A stretch of 8,204 nucleotides of DNA from Oscillospiraceae bacterium (GCA_017451665.1 JAFTNX010000211.1:1-8204), one strand, 5' to 3'; positions 1 to 6,277 are shown, numbered from the stretch's first letter. Numbers and translations are program-made. Notes: generated by a model not told the origin, from the sequence alone.

Positions 1-326
1 ATATGAAAATTCAGGCAGAAAAAACATTCATCAGCGACGAGATTATGAATTATATTCTCGATATTATTGATGAAACAAGAAATTCAGCAGATTTTCGTCT
101 TGGTGCATCTCCTCGTGCAAGTATCGCACTTGTCAAGGCTTCAAAGGCGTTTGCTTTTGTTAATGGCAGGGAATTTGTTACCCCTGATGACGTTAAAAGC
201 CTTGCTGTTAATATACTTTCTCACAGACTTATACTTTCTCCAAAGGGCAAGGCTGCTTATAACACAAATGAGCAGGCAGTAGAGGCTATTCTTGAAAAAA
301 TAAAAGTACCAACCACAAGAAACTGA
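1..326 (+). CDS. MoxR-family AAA+ ATPase, C-terminal fragment (5' end outside window)
   Basis: This is the last third of a MoxR-type AAA+ ATPase, a chaperone-like ATPase thought to remodel or activate partner proteins carrying DUF58 or vWA-like domains. Only about 107 residues are present. Family members usually have about 310-330, so the Walker A and B motifs lie upstream of the window and the ATG at position 3 is most likely an internal methionine. What can be seen is the helical lid: the sensor-2 region reads RLGASPRASIALVKASKAFA, followed by NGREFVTPDDV and an HRLILSP segment, all hallmarks of the MoxR C-terminal domain. It ends with TGA at 324-326, and the DUF58 gene begins 13 bases later, so the two are almost certainly cotranscribed. 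Seen: the lid motifs. Known: the MoxR-DUF58-transglutaminase gene association. Inferred: the missing N-terminal part is intact. Confidence 0.93.
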   Translation, partial: MKIQAEKTFISDEIMNYILDIIDETRNSADFRLGASPRASIALVKASKAFAFVNGREFVTPDDVKSLAVNILSHRLILSPKGKAAYNTNEQAVEAILEKIKVPTTRN

Positions 327-339
327 AAGAAGGATAATT

Positions 340-1509
340 TTGAATAAGAAAAATCTCCTTAGCTTTGTTTTTTGCCTTTTGATATCAATAGGGCTGACCT
401 ATTATATAAACGGCAAAGGCGGACTTATGCTTTGTATTTGTCTTGTTTTTGCATTTCTTCTTTCGACGGTGAATTTTATTGCTGTAAAGGATAAGGTTTT
501 CTTTGAAATCAAGTACGATAACGTGAATTTAAGAAAAGGCGATACTTTTGGAGTTGCGCTGATAGTATCTAAAAAATGCCTTCTTCCGACGCCTTACGTT
601 GAAATCAAACTTCATTCAACTGAAAAACTTACTCCTCTTAAATCAGAAATCTTTAAAACCTCGCTGTTTTCAAAGAACGAAAAATTAAAAATCAAAGCTG
701 AATATAAAGCTGAGTATTCCGGAAAATCTACTATCGAAATTGAATACGTTAAAGTAACCGATTTTCTTGGAATTTTCTCAAAGCTGATTTATAAAAAGAC
801 CGAAAAAGATGTTGCAGAACTCCGTGTACTCCCGAATATCCCTGACAGAGTTTATTCTTCGGATATTCTGAAGTCGGTAGCTGACGCTGTGACATTTGAC
901 GATAATGATGAAGATACAGGCGAAACTGTGCGTTTTGGCGTAGGTACTCCGGGTTATGAGCATAGAGCGTATGTGCCTGGTGACCCTATAAAAAAGATTA
1001 ACTGGAAGCTTTCTTCAAAAAGAGAACAGTACCTTTTAAGACTTGACGAAAAGCCTTCTGTTTCAGGTCAGCTTGTTATTGTTGATGTGTTCAGTAAGAA
1101 TAACGACAAACAGACTTTTTCTGATTGCGATAATCTTGTTGAAGGCTGTCTTGGACTTCTTTCTTCAATGATTAAGCAAGAACTTGAATGTGAATGTTAT
1201 GTATGTAATAAAAATGGCTGGAATAGCTTTAAAGTAGCTGATGAAAAATCCCTTTCACTCTTGCAAACCGAGCTTTCAACCTACGATTTGTCCCTTGAAA
1301 CTCCAAAACGTATTCCGGACGGAATTGAAAAAGAAAAGGGCACAGCTGTTGCAGTTGTGTTTACAAATAACCTTGATGACAGCCTTGTTTCAGCAGGGAA
1401 TACCCCTGTTTTGCAGAGCTTTTATGTCACGAAGGAAAACTATGTTAAAACCCACCCTGATAATGTGTGGGTTATTGATGACGTTTATGAATTATCCCGA
1501 TTAAGATAG
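340..1509 (+). CDS. DUF58 domain-containing membrane protein
   Basis: This 389-residue protein carries the DUF58 signature. Residues 206-223 contain YEHRAYVPGDP followed by INWK, matching the family's R-x-Y-x-x-GDP...NWK pattern. Two hydrophobic segments at about residues 6-23 and 28-48 should anchor it in the membrane, and the rest is probably soluble. The start is TTG at 340, chosen because AAAGAAGG (326-333) sits six bases upstream and the N terminus MNKKN followed by a helix fits the family. DUF58 proteins have a vWA-like C-terminal region. Here the expected metal-site strand reads IVDVFSKN (D249), without a clear DxSxS MIDAS motif. It lies between the MoxR gene and a transglutaminase gene with very short gaps (13 and 9 bases). 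The precise biochemical function of the family is not established; a scaffold or client role for the MoxR ATPase is inferred. Confidence 0.93.
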   Translation: MNKKNLLSFVFCLLISIGLTYYINGKGGLMLCICLVFAFLLSTVNFIAVKDKVFFEIKYDNVNLRKGDTFGVALIVSKKCLLPTPYVEIKLHSTEKLTPLKSEIFKTSLFSKNEKLKIKAEYKAEYSGKSTIEIEYVKVTDFLGIFSKLIYKKTEKDVAELRVLPNIPDRVYSSDILKSVADAVTFDDNDEDTGETVRFGVGTPGYEHRAYVPGDPIKKINWKLSSKREQYLLRLDEKPSVSGQLVIVDVFSKNNDKQTFSDCDNLVEGCLGLLSSMIKQELECECYVCNKNGWNSFKVADEKSLSLLQTELSTYDLSLETPKRIPDGIEKEKGTAVAVVFTNNLDDSLVSAGNTPVLQSFYVTKENYVKTHPDNVWVIDDVYELSRLR

Positions 1510-1518
1510 GAAATTATT

Positions 1519-3663
1519 ATGGCAGAGAGATTGAAAAACTGGATTTTACCACTGCTTTTTGGTAGTTCAGTTGCATATATGATAATAAAGTGCTACCATA
1601 ACACAGATGCGTTTTTGCTCAGCTGTGTGTTCTTTGTGTACGCACTTTTTTGTTTTACTCTCTTTGAACTTATTAGAAAAGTAAAATATATCAGTGGTTT
1701 GCTGTATGTGGTACTGTTTTTAGCAGTATTTTCAGCAGGCTTTACTGTGATAGGGAATGCCTACTCAAGCGGAATGCTTCCTATGTCTTTTGATAAGTGG
1801 TTTTATGGTGCCCAGACGGAAGCCACAAAGGTGTTTGAATTTTCATTCGCACTTATATTTATGGGTGGATTTTTCATAATATCAATTCTATATTATTTTA
1901 CACAGGTAATTTATCGTGCTTTCGGCACAATGCTTATAATGTTTTTCCCACTGTTTATTTATGCAAAAAGACTTGATACAATAAATGTTTTTCATTTTGC
2001 AATAGTGCTTTTACTGTATCTCGCTGTTCTTGTCCATAACAGACAGATGAAATGCGACAAAAACTCCACTATCGTTATGAATAAATCCTATGTCGCTTGC
2101 GTAGGTGTGTTCGTGTTTTTGGTAACTGCTGTTACTGCAATTCTCCCACAGCCTGATATTCTTGCAGTACAAGAAAAAGACGATACCTTTTTCTCAAATT
2201 TAGTTAATGCCAATGCACCACAGGATTTTTCTGATACATCATCACTATCAGGAGGACGTTTAAGCGACGAAATTCTCTTTTATGTGGATACAACAAAACC
2301 TATGTATCTCCGCCGTCAGGCATTTGATAACTATTCGTATAAATACGGCTGGTATATGGATGAACAAGATTCTATGGCTAATAAAATTCCAAAGGATAAC
2401 GAAAACTACACAAAAAATACAACATATATGAGCCTTTCAACAATGCTTGATAAGGCAAATAAAATGTCTTTTGAGAACTACTATTTTGACTATCCGGATA
2501 TTGATTTTGAATTTCCTGATGAAATAAATGCTGTCATTAAAAATGAGGAGAATTTCACCCCATACTATGTTCAGCTGCCACTTTATGCAACAGAACTGAT
2601 TGACAGCGAATATAATAAAATGCTTCACGGGGAATATAAACCTGTTGACGGTCAGGCTGATTATATAAAAGGTAAAGGTCACAGCTTTAATTATCTTCCA
2701 ACCAAGTATGTGCCAAAGGATTTTATTTCAAAGCTCGATTATAGCTATTCCGATGTTATGAAAGCCCTTGAAATGATGATGGAAAAAACAACTGACGAAA
2801 AAGAGCTTGAAATTTTAGACGATTTGTATTTTGATGTGGAATATACAAGTACTCGCTTTGATGATTTGCCGGAAATTTCAGACGAACTTTCACAGCTTGC
2901 ACACGATATAACATCAGGCTTTTCTACCCCATATAACAAAGCCAAAGCCCTTGAGGGCTACTTTGAGGAAATGAATTTTGAATATAACGTTGACGTTTAT
3001 CCTGATGACGTTGACGATTTTGTGTTCAATAAAAAGAAAGGTGCTTGTGGTCAGTTTGCTACTGCTATGACACTTATGGCACGCTCTGTGGGACTTACAG
3101 CTCGCTACGTTGAAGGCTTTGTAGTTGAAGAAAAGAATGACGACGGTCTTTATGTTGTCCGTGAATATCATTCCCACGCATATGTAGAAGTGTATATAAA
3201 CGGATTTGGCTGGGTTGTTTTTGAACCAACAGTAGCAGGATTTCTTGATTTTTATGAAGAGGAATACCAGAAAACACCTCTTGACGTTTTGAAGGAATAC
3301 GCTCTTGTAATTGTAATTGCAGTAGCTGTTTTGCTTGTTCTTTTCCTTTTGAGAAAACAAATTTCCGAATGTATTTTCAGAATTGTTATTCTTGTTTCAG
3401 CTCCTCAAAAAACAGTAATACTTTGTTATAACAGACTTTTAAAACACCTTTCTGAACGCTTTGATAATGATTTCTTTACTAAATCCTCAAAGGAAGTTTC
3501 AGAGTGGCTTAGAAATTCAAACTATGACGCAGATGTATTTGTAAATCTCTTTGATAAGGTTTGTTATGGATATTCTGAAATTTCAAAGGAAGAAAAGAAA
3601 ATTTCAATAAGTGAATATAAAAAGCTTACTCGGTCAATAAGAAAAATGAAAATAAATTATTAA
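1519..3663 (+). CDS. Multi-pass membrane transglutaminase-like protein (TgpA-type)
   Basis: This 714-residue protein resembles the TgpA/DUF3488-type transglutaminase-like membrane proteins. The N terminus has about six or seven hydrophobic segments (roughly residues 8-24, 32-52, 59-79, 108-128, 135-149, 157-173 and 190-209). A long, presumably extracytoplasmic region of about 380 residues follows, holding the papain-like transglutaminase core. The likely nucleophile is Cys510 in GACGQFATAMTLMAR, with His553 in HSHAYVEVY; the third position is Glu569 in GWVVFEPT, where many relatives have Asp. One further membrane helix (about 594-611) leads into a roughly 100-residue cytosolic tail resembling DUF4129-type C termini. 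The ATG at 1519 follows the previous stop by nine bases, with AGGAAA overlapping that stop as ribosome binding site. It probably crosslinks, hydrolyses or otherwise processes envelope proteins or peptides, but the substrate is unknown. It is the last gene of the MoxR operon. Confidence 0.92.
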   Translation: MAERLKNWILPLLFGSSVAYMIIKCYHNTDAFLLSCVFFVYALFCFTLFELIRKVKYISGLLYVVLFLAVFSAGFTVIGNAYSSGMLPMSFDKWFYGAQTEATKVFEFSFALIFMGGFFIISILYYFTQVIYRAFGTMLIMFFPLFIYAKRLDTINVFHFAIVLLLYLAVLVHNRQMKCDKNSTIVMNKSYVACVGVFVFLVTAVTAILPQPDILAVQEKDDTFFSNLVNANAPQDFSDTSSLSGGRLSDEILFYVDTTKPMYLRRQAFDNYSYKYGWYMDEQDSMANKIPKDNENYTKNTTYMSLSTMLDKANKMSFENYYFDYPDIDFEFPDEINAVIKNEENFTPYYVQLPLYATELIDSEYNKMLHGEYKPVDGQADYIKGKGHSFNYLPTKYVPKDFISKLDYSYSDVMKALEMMMEKTTDEKELEILDDLYFDVEYTSTRFDDLPEISDELSQLAHDITSGFSTPYNKAKALEGYFEEMNFEYNVDVYPDDVDDFVFNKKKGACGQFATAMTLMARSVGLTARYVEGFVVEEKNDDGLYVVREYHSHAYVEVYINGFGWVVFEPTVAGFLDFYEEEYQKTPLDVLKEYALVIVIAVAVLLVLFLLRKQISECIFRIVILVSAPQKTVILCYNRLLKHLSERFDNDFFTKSSKEVSEWLRNSNYDADVFVNLFDKVCYGYSEISKEEKKISISEYKKLTRSIRKMKINY

Positions 3664-3668
3664 AACCC

Positions 3669-3697
3669 TTGTGTTTTTTGGCATATAGTGGTATAAT
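3669..3697 (+). promoter_or_regulatory. Predicted sigma-A-type promoter of yajC
   Basis: TTGTGT (3669-3674, three of six matches to TTGACA) is followed by a 17-base spacer and a perfect TATAAT (3692-3697). An extended -10 TG is present at 3689-3690. This lies in the 81-base gap after the transglutaminase gene and is the only good promoter there, so yajC starts a new transcription unit. No convincing terminator precedes it, so readthrough from the upstream operon is also possible. Confidence 0.7.
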
Positions 3698-3744
3698 AAT
3701 AAGAACGATTTTATCGAAAATAATTTAAAAGGATGGTATATAAA

Positions 3745-4074
3745 ATGTTTGATTCAATTATGATGCTTTCAGCAAATAACGGTGGTGGCGCTTCAGGTGC
3801 AGACCTTCTTGTTACATTCCTTCCACTTGTTATTGTACTTGTTATTTTCTATTTCTTCCTCATCAGACCACAGAAGAAAAAGGAAAGAAAAGACGCTGAA
3901 ATGAGAAAAAATCTTCAGGTAGGCGACGAAGTAGTAACAGTTGGTGGCGTTGTTGGTATTGTATTTTCAGTTAAGGAAGATACAGTTGTTGTTGAAACAG
4001 GTGGCGACCGTTCAAAGATTCGTGTAAAGAAGTGGGCTATTGCTCAGAATCTCACAATTCACGAAGAAGAATAA
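3745..4074 (+). CDS. yajC: Preprotein translocase subunit YajC
   Basis: This encodes a 109-residue YajC, the small accessory membrane subunit that associates with SecDF and the SecYEG translocase. Visible features are a short polar N terminus, one strong membrane helix at about residues 21-40 ending in the family signature FFLIRPQKKKE, and the conserved cytosolic segment GDEVVTVGGVVG (about 60-71) followed by a beta-rich stretch. An in-frame ATG at 3733 would give four more residues. However, AAAGGA (3728-3733) overlaps that codon, so it serves better as the Shine-Dalgarno for the ATG at 3745, which I use. The gene has its own promoter upstream. Downstream lies a hairpin that may terminate the transcript or reduce expression of the next gene. 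The length and both motifs are normal for the family. secD and secF are not in the window. Confidence 0.95.
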   Translation: MFDSIMMLSANNGGGASGADLLVTFLPLVIVLVIFYFFLIRPQKKKERKDAEMRKNLQVGDEVVTVGGVVGIVFSVKEDTVVVETGGDRSKIRVKKWAIAQNLTIHEEE

Positions 4075-4084
4075 GAATAATTTC

Positions 4085-4133
4085 AAAAATCCCCGAATAA
4101 GATGTATAAAATGCGTCTTAGGAGGGATTTTTT
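4085..4133 (+). terminator. Terminator-like hairpin that also contains the next gene's Shine-Dalgarno
   Basis: AAAAATCCC (4085-4093) pairs with GGGATTTTT (4124-4132). An upper stem, TAAGATG (4098-4104) with CGTCTTA (4114-4120, one G-U pair), is capped by a nine-base loop. The 3' arm ends in a run of six T, as in an intrinsic terminator of the A-tract/T-tract kind. The run of T abuts the ATG at 4134, and GGAGGG (4121-4126), the apparent ribosome binding site of that gene, overlaps the 3' arm. The structure could therefore act as terminator, translational lock, or both. Terminator activity is inferred. Confidence 0.6.
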
Positions 4134-4541
4134 ATGCAAAGACGTAGAAATAATCTTTCAAACTTCTGCGATTCAAGGGCGTTTTGTGTTTTGATTTCAA
4201 TGGCAGTAGGCTTTCTTGTGATAATGGGATGCCTTTTTGTGTTTTCAATTCTAGTAAGCAAAATTGACGTTCCCGAAGGCGCATTAAAGGTTATGTCAAT
4301 GATAGCCTTGTGCGCAGGCGCTTTCGCAGGAGGTCTTGCGTGTGCTAAAAAACGCAGAAAAAACGGACTTTTTATGGGTATAGTTACAGGTATATCTATG
4401 TTTGTTGCAGTTTTTGTTATAAGCCTTATTTTCGCTAGAACAGCTGTCAATTTTTCAGCATTTTCCAAGTTTTTCTGGACAGTTGTGTGTGCATCCGTCG
4501 GTGGAGTTGTAGGAGTAAATTCAAGACGAAATAAGTATTGA
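4134..4541 (+). CDS. TIGR04086 family small membrane protein
   Basis: This is a 135-residue protein with a basic N terminus (MQRRRNN) and four predicted membrane helices at about residues 17-41, 50-71, 78-100 and 112-128. The conserved glycine-rich stretch AGAFAGGLACAKKRRKNG (about 61-78) between helices two and three, and the closing GGVVG near the C terminus, match the TIGR04086 family of clostridial membrane proteins. That family is typically encoded near yajC and the SCIFF genes. No catalytic motif is visible and the function is unknown. Translation starts at the ATG at 4134, seven bases after GGAGGG (4121-4126), a site buried in a hairpin. The stop codon TGA (4539-4541) lies inside a TTGACA box (4538-4543). 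An antisense open frame across the same region is a shadow. The family call rests on my recognition of the pattern and context, not on a search. Confidence 0.82.
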   Translation: MQRRRNNLSNFCDSRAFCVLISMAVGFLVIMGCLFVFSILVSKIDVPEGALKVMSMIALCAGAFAGGLACAKKRRKNGLFMGIVTGISMFVAVFVISLIFARTAVNFSAFSKFFWTVVCASVGGVVGVNSRRNKY

Positions 4542-4601
4542 CACAAATCGACAAGTTTAATAAATAAGTCATATTATGTTAATAACTGTAAGCGCAGTTT
4601 G

Positions 4602-4610
4602 TGGTATAAT
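4602..4610 (+). promoter_or_regulatory. Predicted extended -10 promoter of the SCIFF precursor gene
   Basis: TGGTATAAT (4602-4610) is a consensus extended -10, and GTGGTATAAT is identical to the -10 region of yajC (3688-3697). No good -35 hexamer stands 16-18 bases upstream. In its place is a small inverted repeat, AACTG (4584-4588) and CAGTT (4595-4599), which might bind a regulator. A perfect TTGACA at 4538-4543 is too far away to pair with this -10; a TAAATA 17 bases beyond it (4561-4566) would be only a weak alternative promoter. Confidence 0.65.
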
Positions 4611-4633
4611 CATTATATTATAAATATTGTTTT

Positions 4634-4640
4634 GGAGGAA
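4634..4640 (+). promoter_or_regulatory. Strong ribosome binding site of the SCIFF precursor
   Basis: GGAGGAA stands eight bases (counted from GGAGG) before the ATG at 4647. It fixes that ATG as the start and rules out the upstream in-frame TTG at 4599, which would lie upstream of the -10 box. Confidence 0.85.
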
Positions 4641-4646
4641 TTGATT

Positions 4647-4790
4647 ATGAAACATATCAAAACCATCAATAAGGCTAACCTCAAGAAAACTGCTGAAAAG
4701 GGTGGCTGTGGAAAGTGCCAGGCTTCATGTCAGTCAGCTTGCAAGACATCTTGCACAGTAGCTAACCAGAAGTGTGCTAAGGACGAATAA
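4647..4790 (+). CDS. SCIFF peptide: six-cysteine RiPP precursor (ranthipeptide)
   Basis: This 47-residue precursor has the SCIFF layout (six cysteines in forty-five residues). It opens with a lysine-rich leader, MKHIKTINKANLKKTAEKGG. A core follows with cysteines at positions 21, 24, 28, 32, 36 and 43, including the near-invariant CKTSCTVANQ block. In characterised homologues the partner radical SAM enzyme forms a thioether from Cys32 to Thr37; this peptide has both residues at exactly those numbers. Because the link is not at the alpha carbon, such products are now called ranthipeptides. The leader should bind the RRE-like N terminus of the maturase encoded 79 bases downstream. The gene has its own extended -10 promoter, a strong ribosome binding site and an intrinsic terminator, pointing to abundant expression. 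Proposed roles of the family, including signalling, are not settled, and no exporter or protease gene is nearby. Confidence 0.96.
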   Translation: MKHIKTINKANLKKTAEKGGCGKCQASCQSACKTSCTVANQKCAKDE

Positions 4791-4810
4791 TTTATCCAGA
4801 AAAATGCACT

Positions 4811-4839
4811 TAAAGGGACTTTTAGTCCCTTTATTTTTT
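4811..4839 (+). terminator. Intrinsic terminator between SCIFF precursor and maturase
   Basis: TAAAGGGACT (4811-4820) pairs perfectly with AGTCCCTTTA (4824-4833) around a TTT loop, followed by six T (4834-4839). This ten-pair stem with a T tract is a textbook intrinsic terminator. It sits between two genes that work together, with no clear promoter after it, so the maturase is probably made by partial readthrough, which would keep enzyme levels below precursor levels. Confidence 0.88.
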
Positions 4840-4850
4840 GTAGGATTTTG

Positions 4851-4857
4851 AAAGGAG
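4851..4857 (+). promoter_or_regulatory. Ribosome binding site of the SCIFF maturase, long spacing
   Basis: AAAGGAG matches the anti-Shine-Dalgarno well but stands twelve bases from the ATG at 4870, longer than the usual six to nine. The start is still secure, because the N terminus MIHKFKLSGFNILLDVNSG fits the family. The spacing may lower translation relative to the precursor. Confidence 0.7.
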
Positions 4858-4869
4858 CATATTATAAAT

Positions 4870-6240
4870 ATGATTCATAAATTTAAACTTTCGGGATTTA
4901 ATATACTGCTTGACGTTAATAGTGGGGGAGTTCATATCGTTGATGACCTTACATATGACCTTCTTGATAATGTTGAACCACCTTTTGCTGATGAATGTCC
5001 GGAAGAGGTTGTTAATAAGCTTTCAAAGCTTTATGACGCCGAGGAAATCAAGGAATGCTATGGCGAAATAGTTGAGCTTTATAACGATAAAATTCTTTTC
5101 AGCGAAGATGATTACGAAAAGTACGCTAAATTTGCTGTTGCTTCACCTGTTAAGGCTATGTGCCTCCATATCGCACACGACTGTAACCTCAGATGTGAAT
5201 ACTGCTTTGCGTCAACAGGTGACTACGGCGTAGGCAGAAAGAGAATGTCTCTTGAAACAGGTAAGAAGGCTATTGATTTTCTTATTGAAAAATCTCAGGA
5301 TAGAAAATTCCTGGAACTTGACTTTTTCGGTGGCGAACCACTTATGAACTGGGACGTTGTTAAGGAAATCGTTATTTATGCAAGAGAAAGAGAAAAGGAA
5401 TGTGGTAAGAAATTCAGATTTACAATTACCACAAACGGACTTCTTTTGACAGATGATAAAATTGACTTTATCAATGAAGAAATGTCTAACGTTGTTCTTT
5501 CAATCGACGGCAGAAAGTCAGTTAATGACAGAATGAGAAAGCGTGTTGACGGAACAGGTAGCTACGATAAAATCACTGACGTATTCAAAAAGCTTGTAGA
5601 TAAGCGTGGCGATAAGGAATACTATGTGAGAGGAACTTATACAAAGTATAACCTTGACTTCTCTGAAGACGTTATGCACCTTTATGAGCTTGGTTTTGAC
5701 CAGATTTCTGTTGAACCAGTTATGGCTGACCCTGAAATGCCTTATGCAATTACAGAAGCTGACCTTCCAAAGATTTTTAAGGAATACGAAATTCTTGCAC
5801 AGAAACTTCAGAAGGTTTATGACGAAGGTAAATTCGTTAACTTCTTCCATTTTATGCTTGACCTTGACCAGGGACCTTGCGCAATCAAGCGTTTAAGAGG
5901 CTGTGGCTGTGGTAACGAATATGTTGCTGTTACTCCTGACGGGGATATTTATCCTTGCCACCAGTTTGTTGGTATCGACGATTTTAAAATGGGTAACCTT
6001 GATGACGGTACTTTCAATCAGGAGATGAAGTCTTATTTTGCTGCATCTCACGTTTATTCAAAGCCTGAATGTAAAAAATGCTGGGCTAAATTCTATTGTA
6101 GTGGTGGCTGTAACGCTAATAACTACATCTACGAAGGAGATATTCATAACGCTCATAAGCTTTCTTGTGAAATCCAGAAAAAGCGTCTTGAATGCTCAAT
6201 TATGATGAAGGCACTTAAACTTGCCGAAACAGCTGAATAA
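4870..6240 (+). CDS. SCIFF maturase, radical SAM/SPASM thioether-forming enzyme (CteB-type)
   Basis: This 456-residue radical SAM enzyme should install the Cys-to-Thr thioether in the SCIFF peptide encoded just upstream. Residues 1 to about 90 (LDVNSGGVHIVDDLTYDLL and onward) match the RRE-like leader-binding domain of CteB-type enzymes. The radical SAM cluster motif is C105-x3-C109-x2-C112 (HDCNLRCEYCFA), with the GGEP motif at 154-157 for SAM binding. The C-terminal SPASM/twitch region has cysteines at 337, 345, 347, 363, 401, 404, 410, 414 and 433, enough for two auxiliary 4Fe-4S clusters. GCGCGNEYVAVTPDG (344 onward), YPCHQF and CKKCWAKFYCSGGCNANN are its landmarks. The length is normal for the family and no key residue is missing. 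It is probably cytosolic. Expression likely depends on readthrough of the preceding terminator. A convergent terminator follows the stop codon. Confidence 0.95.
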   Translation: MIHKFKLSGFNILLDVNSGGVHIVDDLTYDLLDNVEPPFADECPEEVVNKLSKLYDAEEIKECYGEIVELYNDKILFSEDDYEKYAKFAVASPVKAMCLHIAHDCNLRCEYCFASTGDYGVGRKRMSLETGKKAIDFLIEKSQDRKFLELDFFGGEPLMNWDVVKEIVIYAREREKECGKKFRFTITTNGLLLTDDKIDFINEEMSNVVLSIDGRKSVNDRMRKRVDGTGSYDKITDVFKKLVDKRGDKEYYVRGTYTKYNLDFSEDVMHLYELGFDQISVEPVMADPEMPYAITEADLPKIFKEYEILAQKLQKVYDEGKFVNFFHFMLDLDQGPCAIKRLRGCGCGNEYVAVTPDGDIYPCHQFVGIDDFKMGNLDDGTFNQEMKSYFAASHVYSKPECKKCWAKFYCSGGCNANNYIYEGDIHNAHKLSCEIQKKRLECSIMMKALKLAETAE

Positions 6241-6246
6241 AAATTC

Positions 6247-6277
6247 AAGCCGTTCTCTTTTACGAGAACGGCTTTTT
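6247..6277. terminator. Convergent terminator between the SCIFF maturase and the methyltransferase
   Basis: AAGCCGTTCTC (6247-6257) pairs with GAGAACGGCTT (6264-6274) around a six-base loop, an eleven-pair perfect stem. On the + strand it is followed by TTTTT (6273-6277), a strong intrinsic terminator for the maturase. On the - strand the stem is followed by GAATTTTT after the stem, a weaker tract, so it may also serve the methyltransferase, whose stop codon is at 6278-6280. Confidence 0.88.

Noticed and set aside
2914..3360. A 148-codon minus-strand frame opposite the transglutaminase core
   Set aside because: It lies over the catalytic Cys/His region of the real gene, is rich in Cys, Phe and Lys without any recognisable motif, and is explained by codon bias of the + strand gene.
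3662..3677. Possible terminator after the transglutaminase gene (AAAAC...GTTTT)
   Set aside because: The stem is only five mostly A-T pairs and overlaps the -35 of the yajC promoter, too weak to call.
3733..3744. Alternative yajC start at the ATG at 3733
   Set aside because: The Shine-Dalgarno AAAGGA overlaps this codon. The ATG at 3745 is at a workable distance from it and gives the usual YajC length.
4118..4546. A 142-codon open frame on the minus strand opposite the TIGR04086 gene
   Set aside because: It is antisense to a clear four-helix membrane protein with an RBS. Its own translation is Thr/Pro/Lys-rich low-complexity text typical of a shadow frame, and it has no RBS of note.
4599..4646. 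In-frame TTG upstream extension of the SCIFF gene
   Set aside because: It would start upstream of the -10 box. GGAGGAA points to the ATG at 4647, and the family N terminus MKHIKT begins there.
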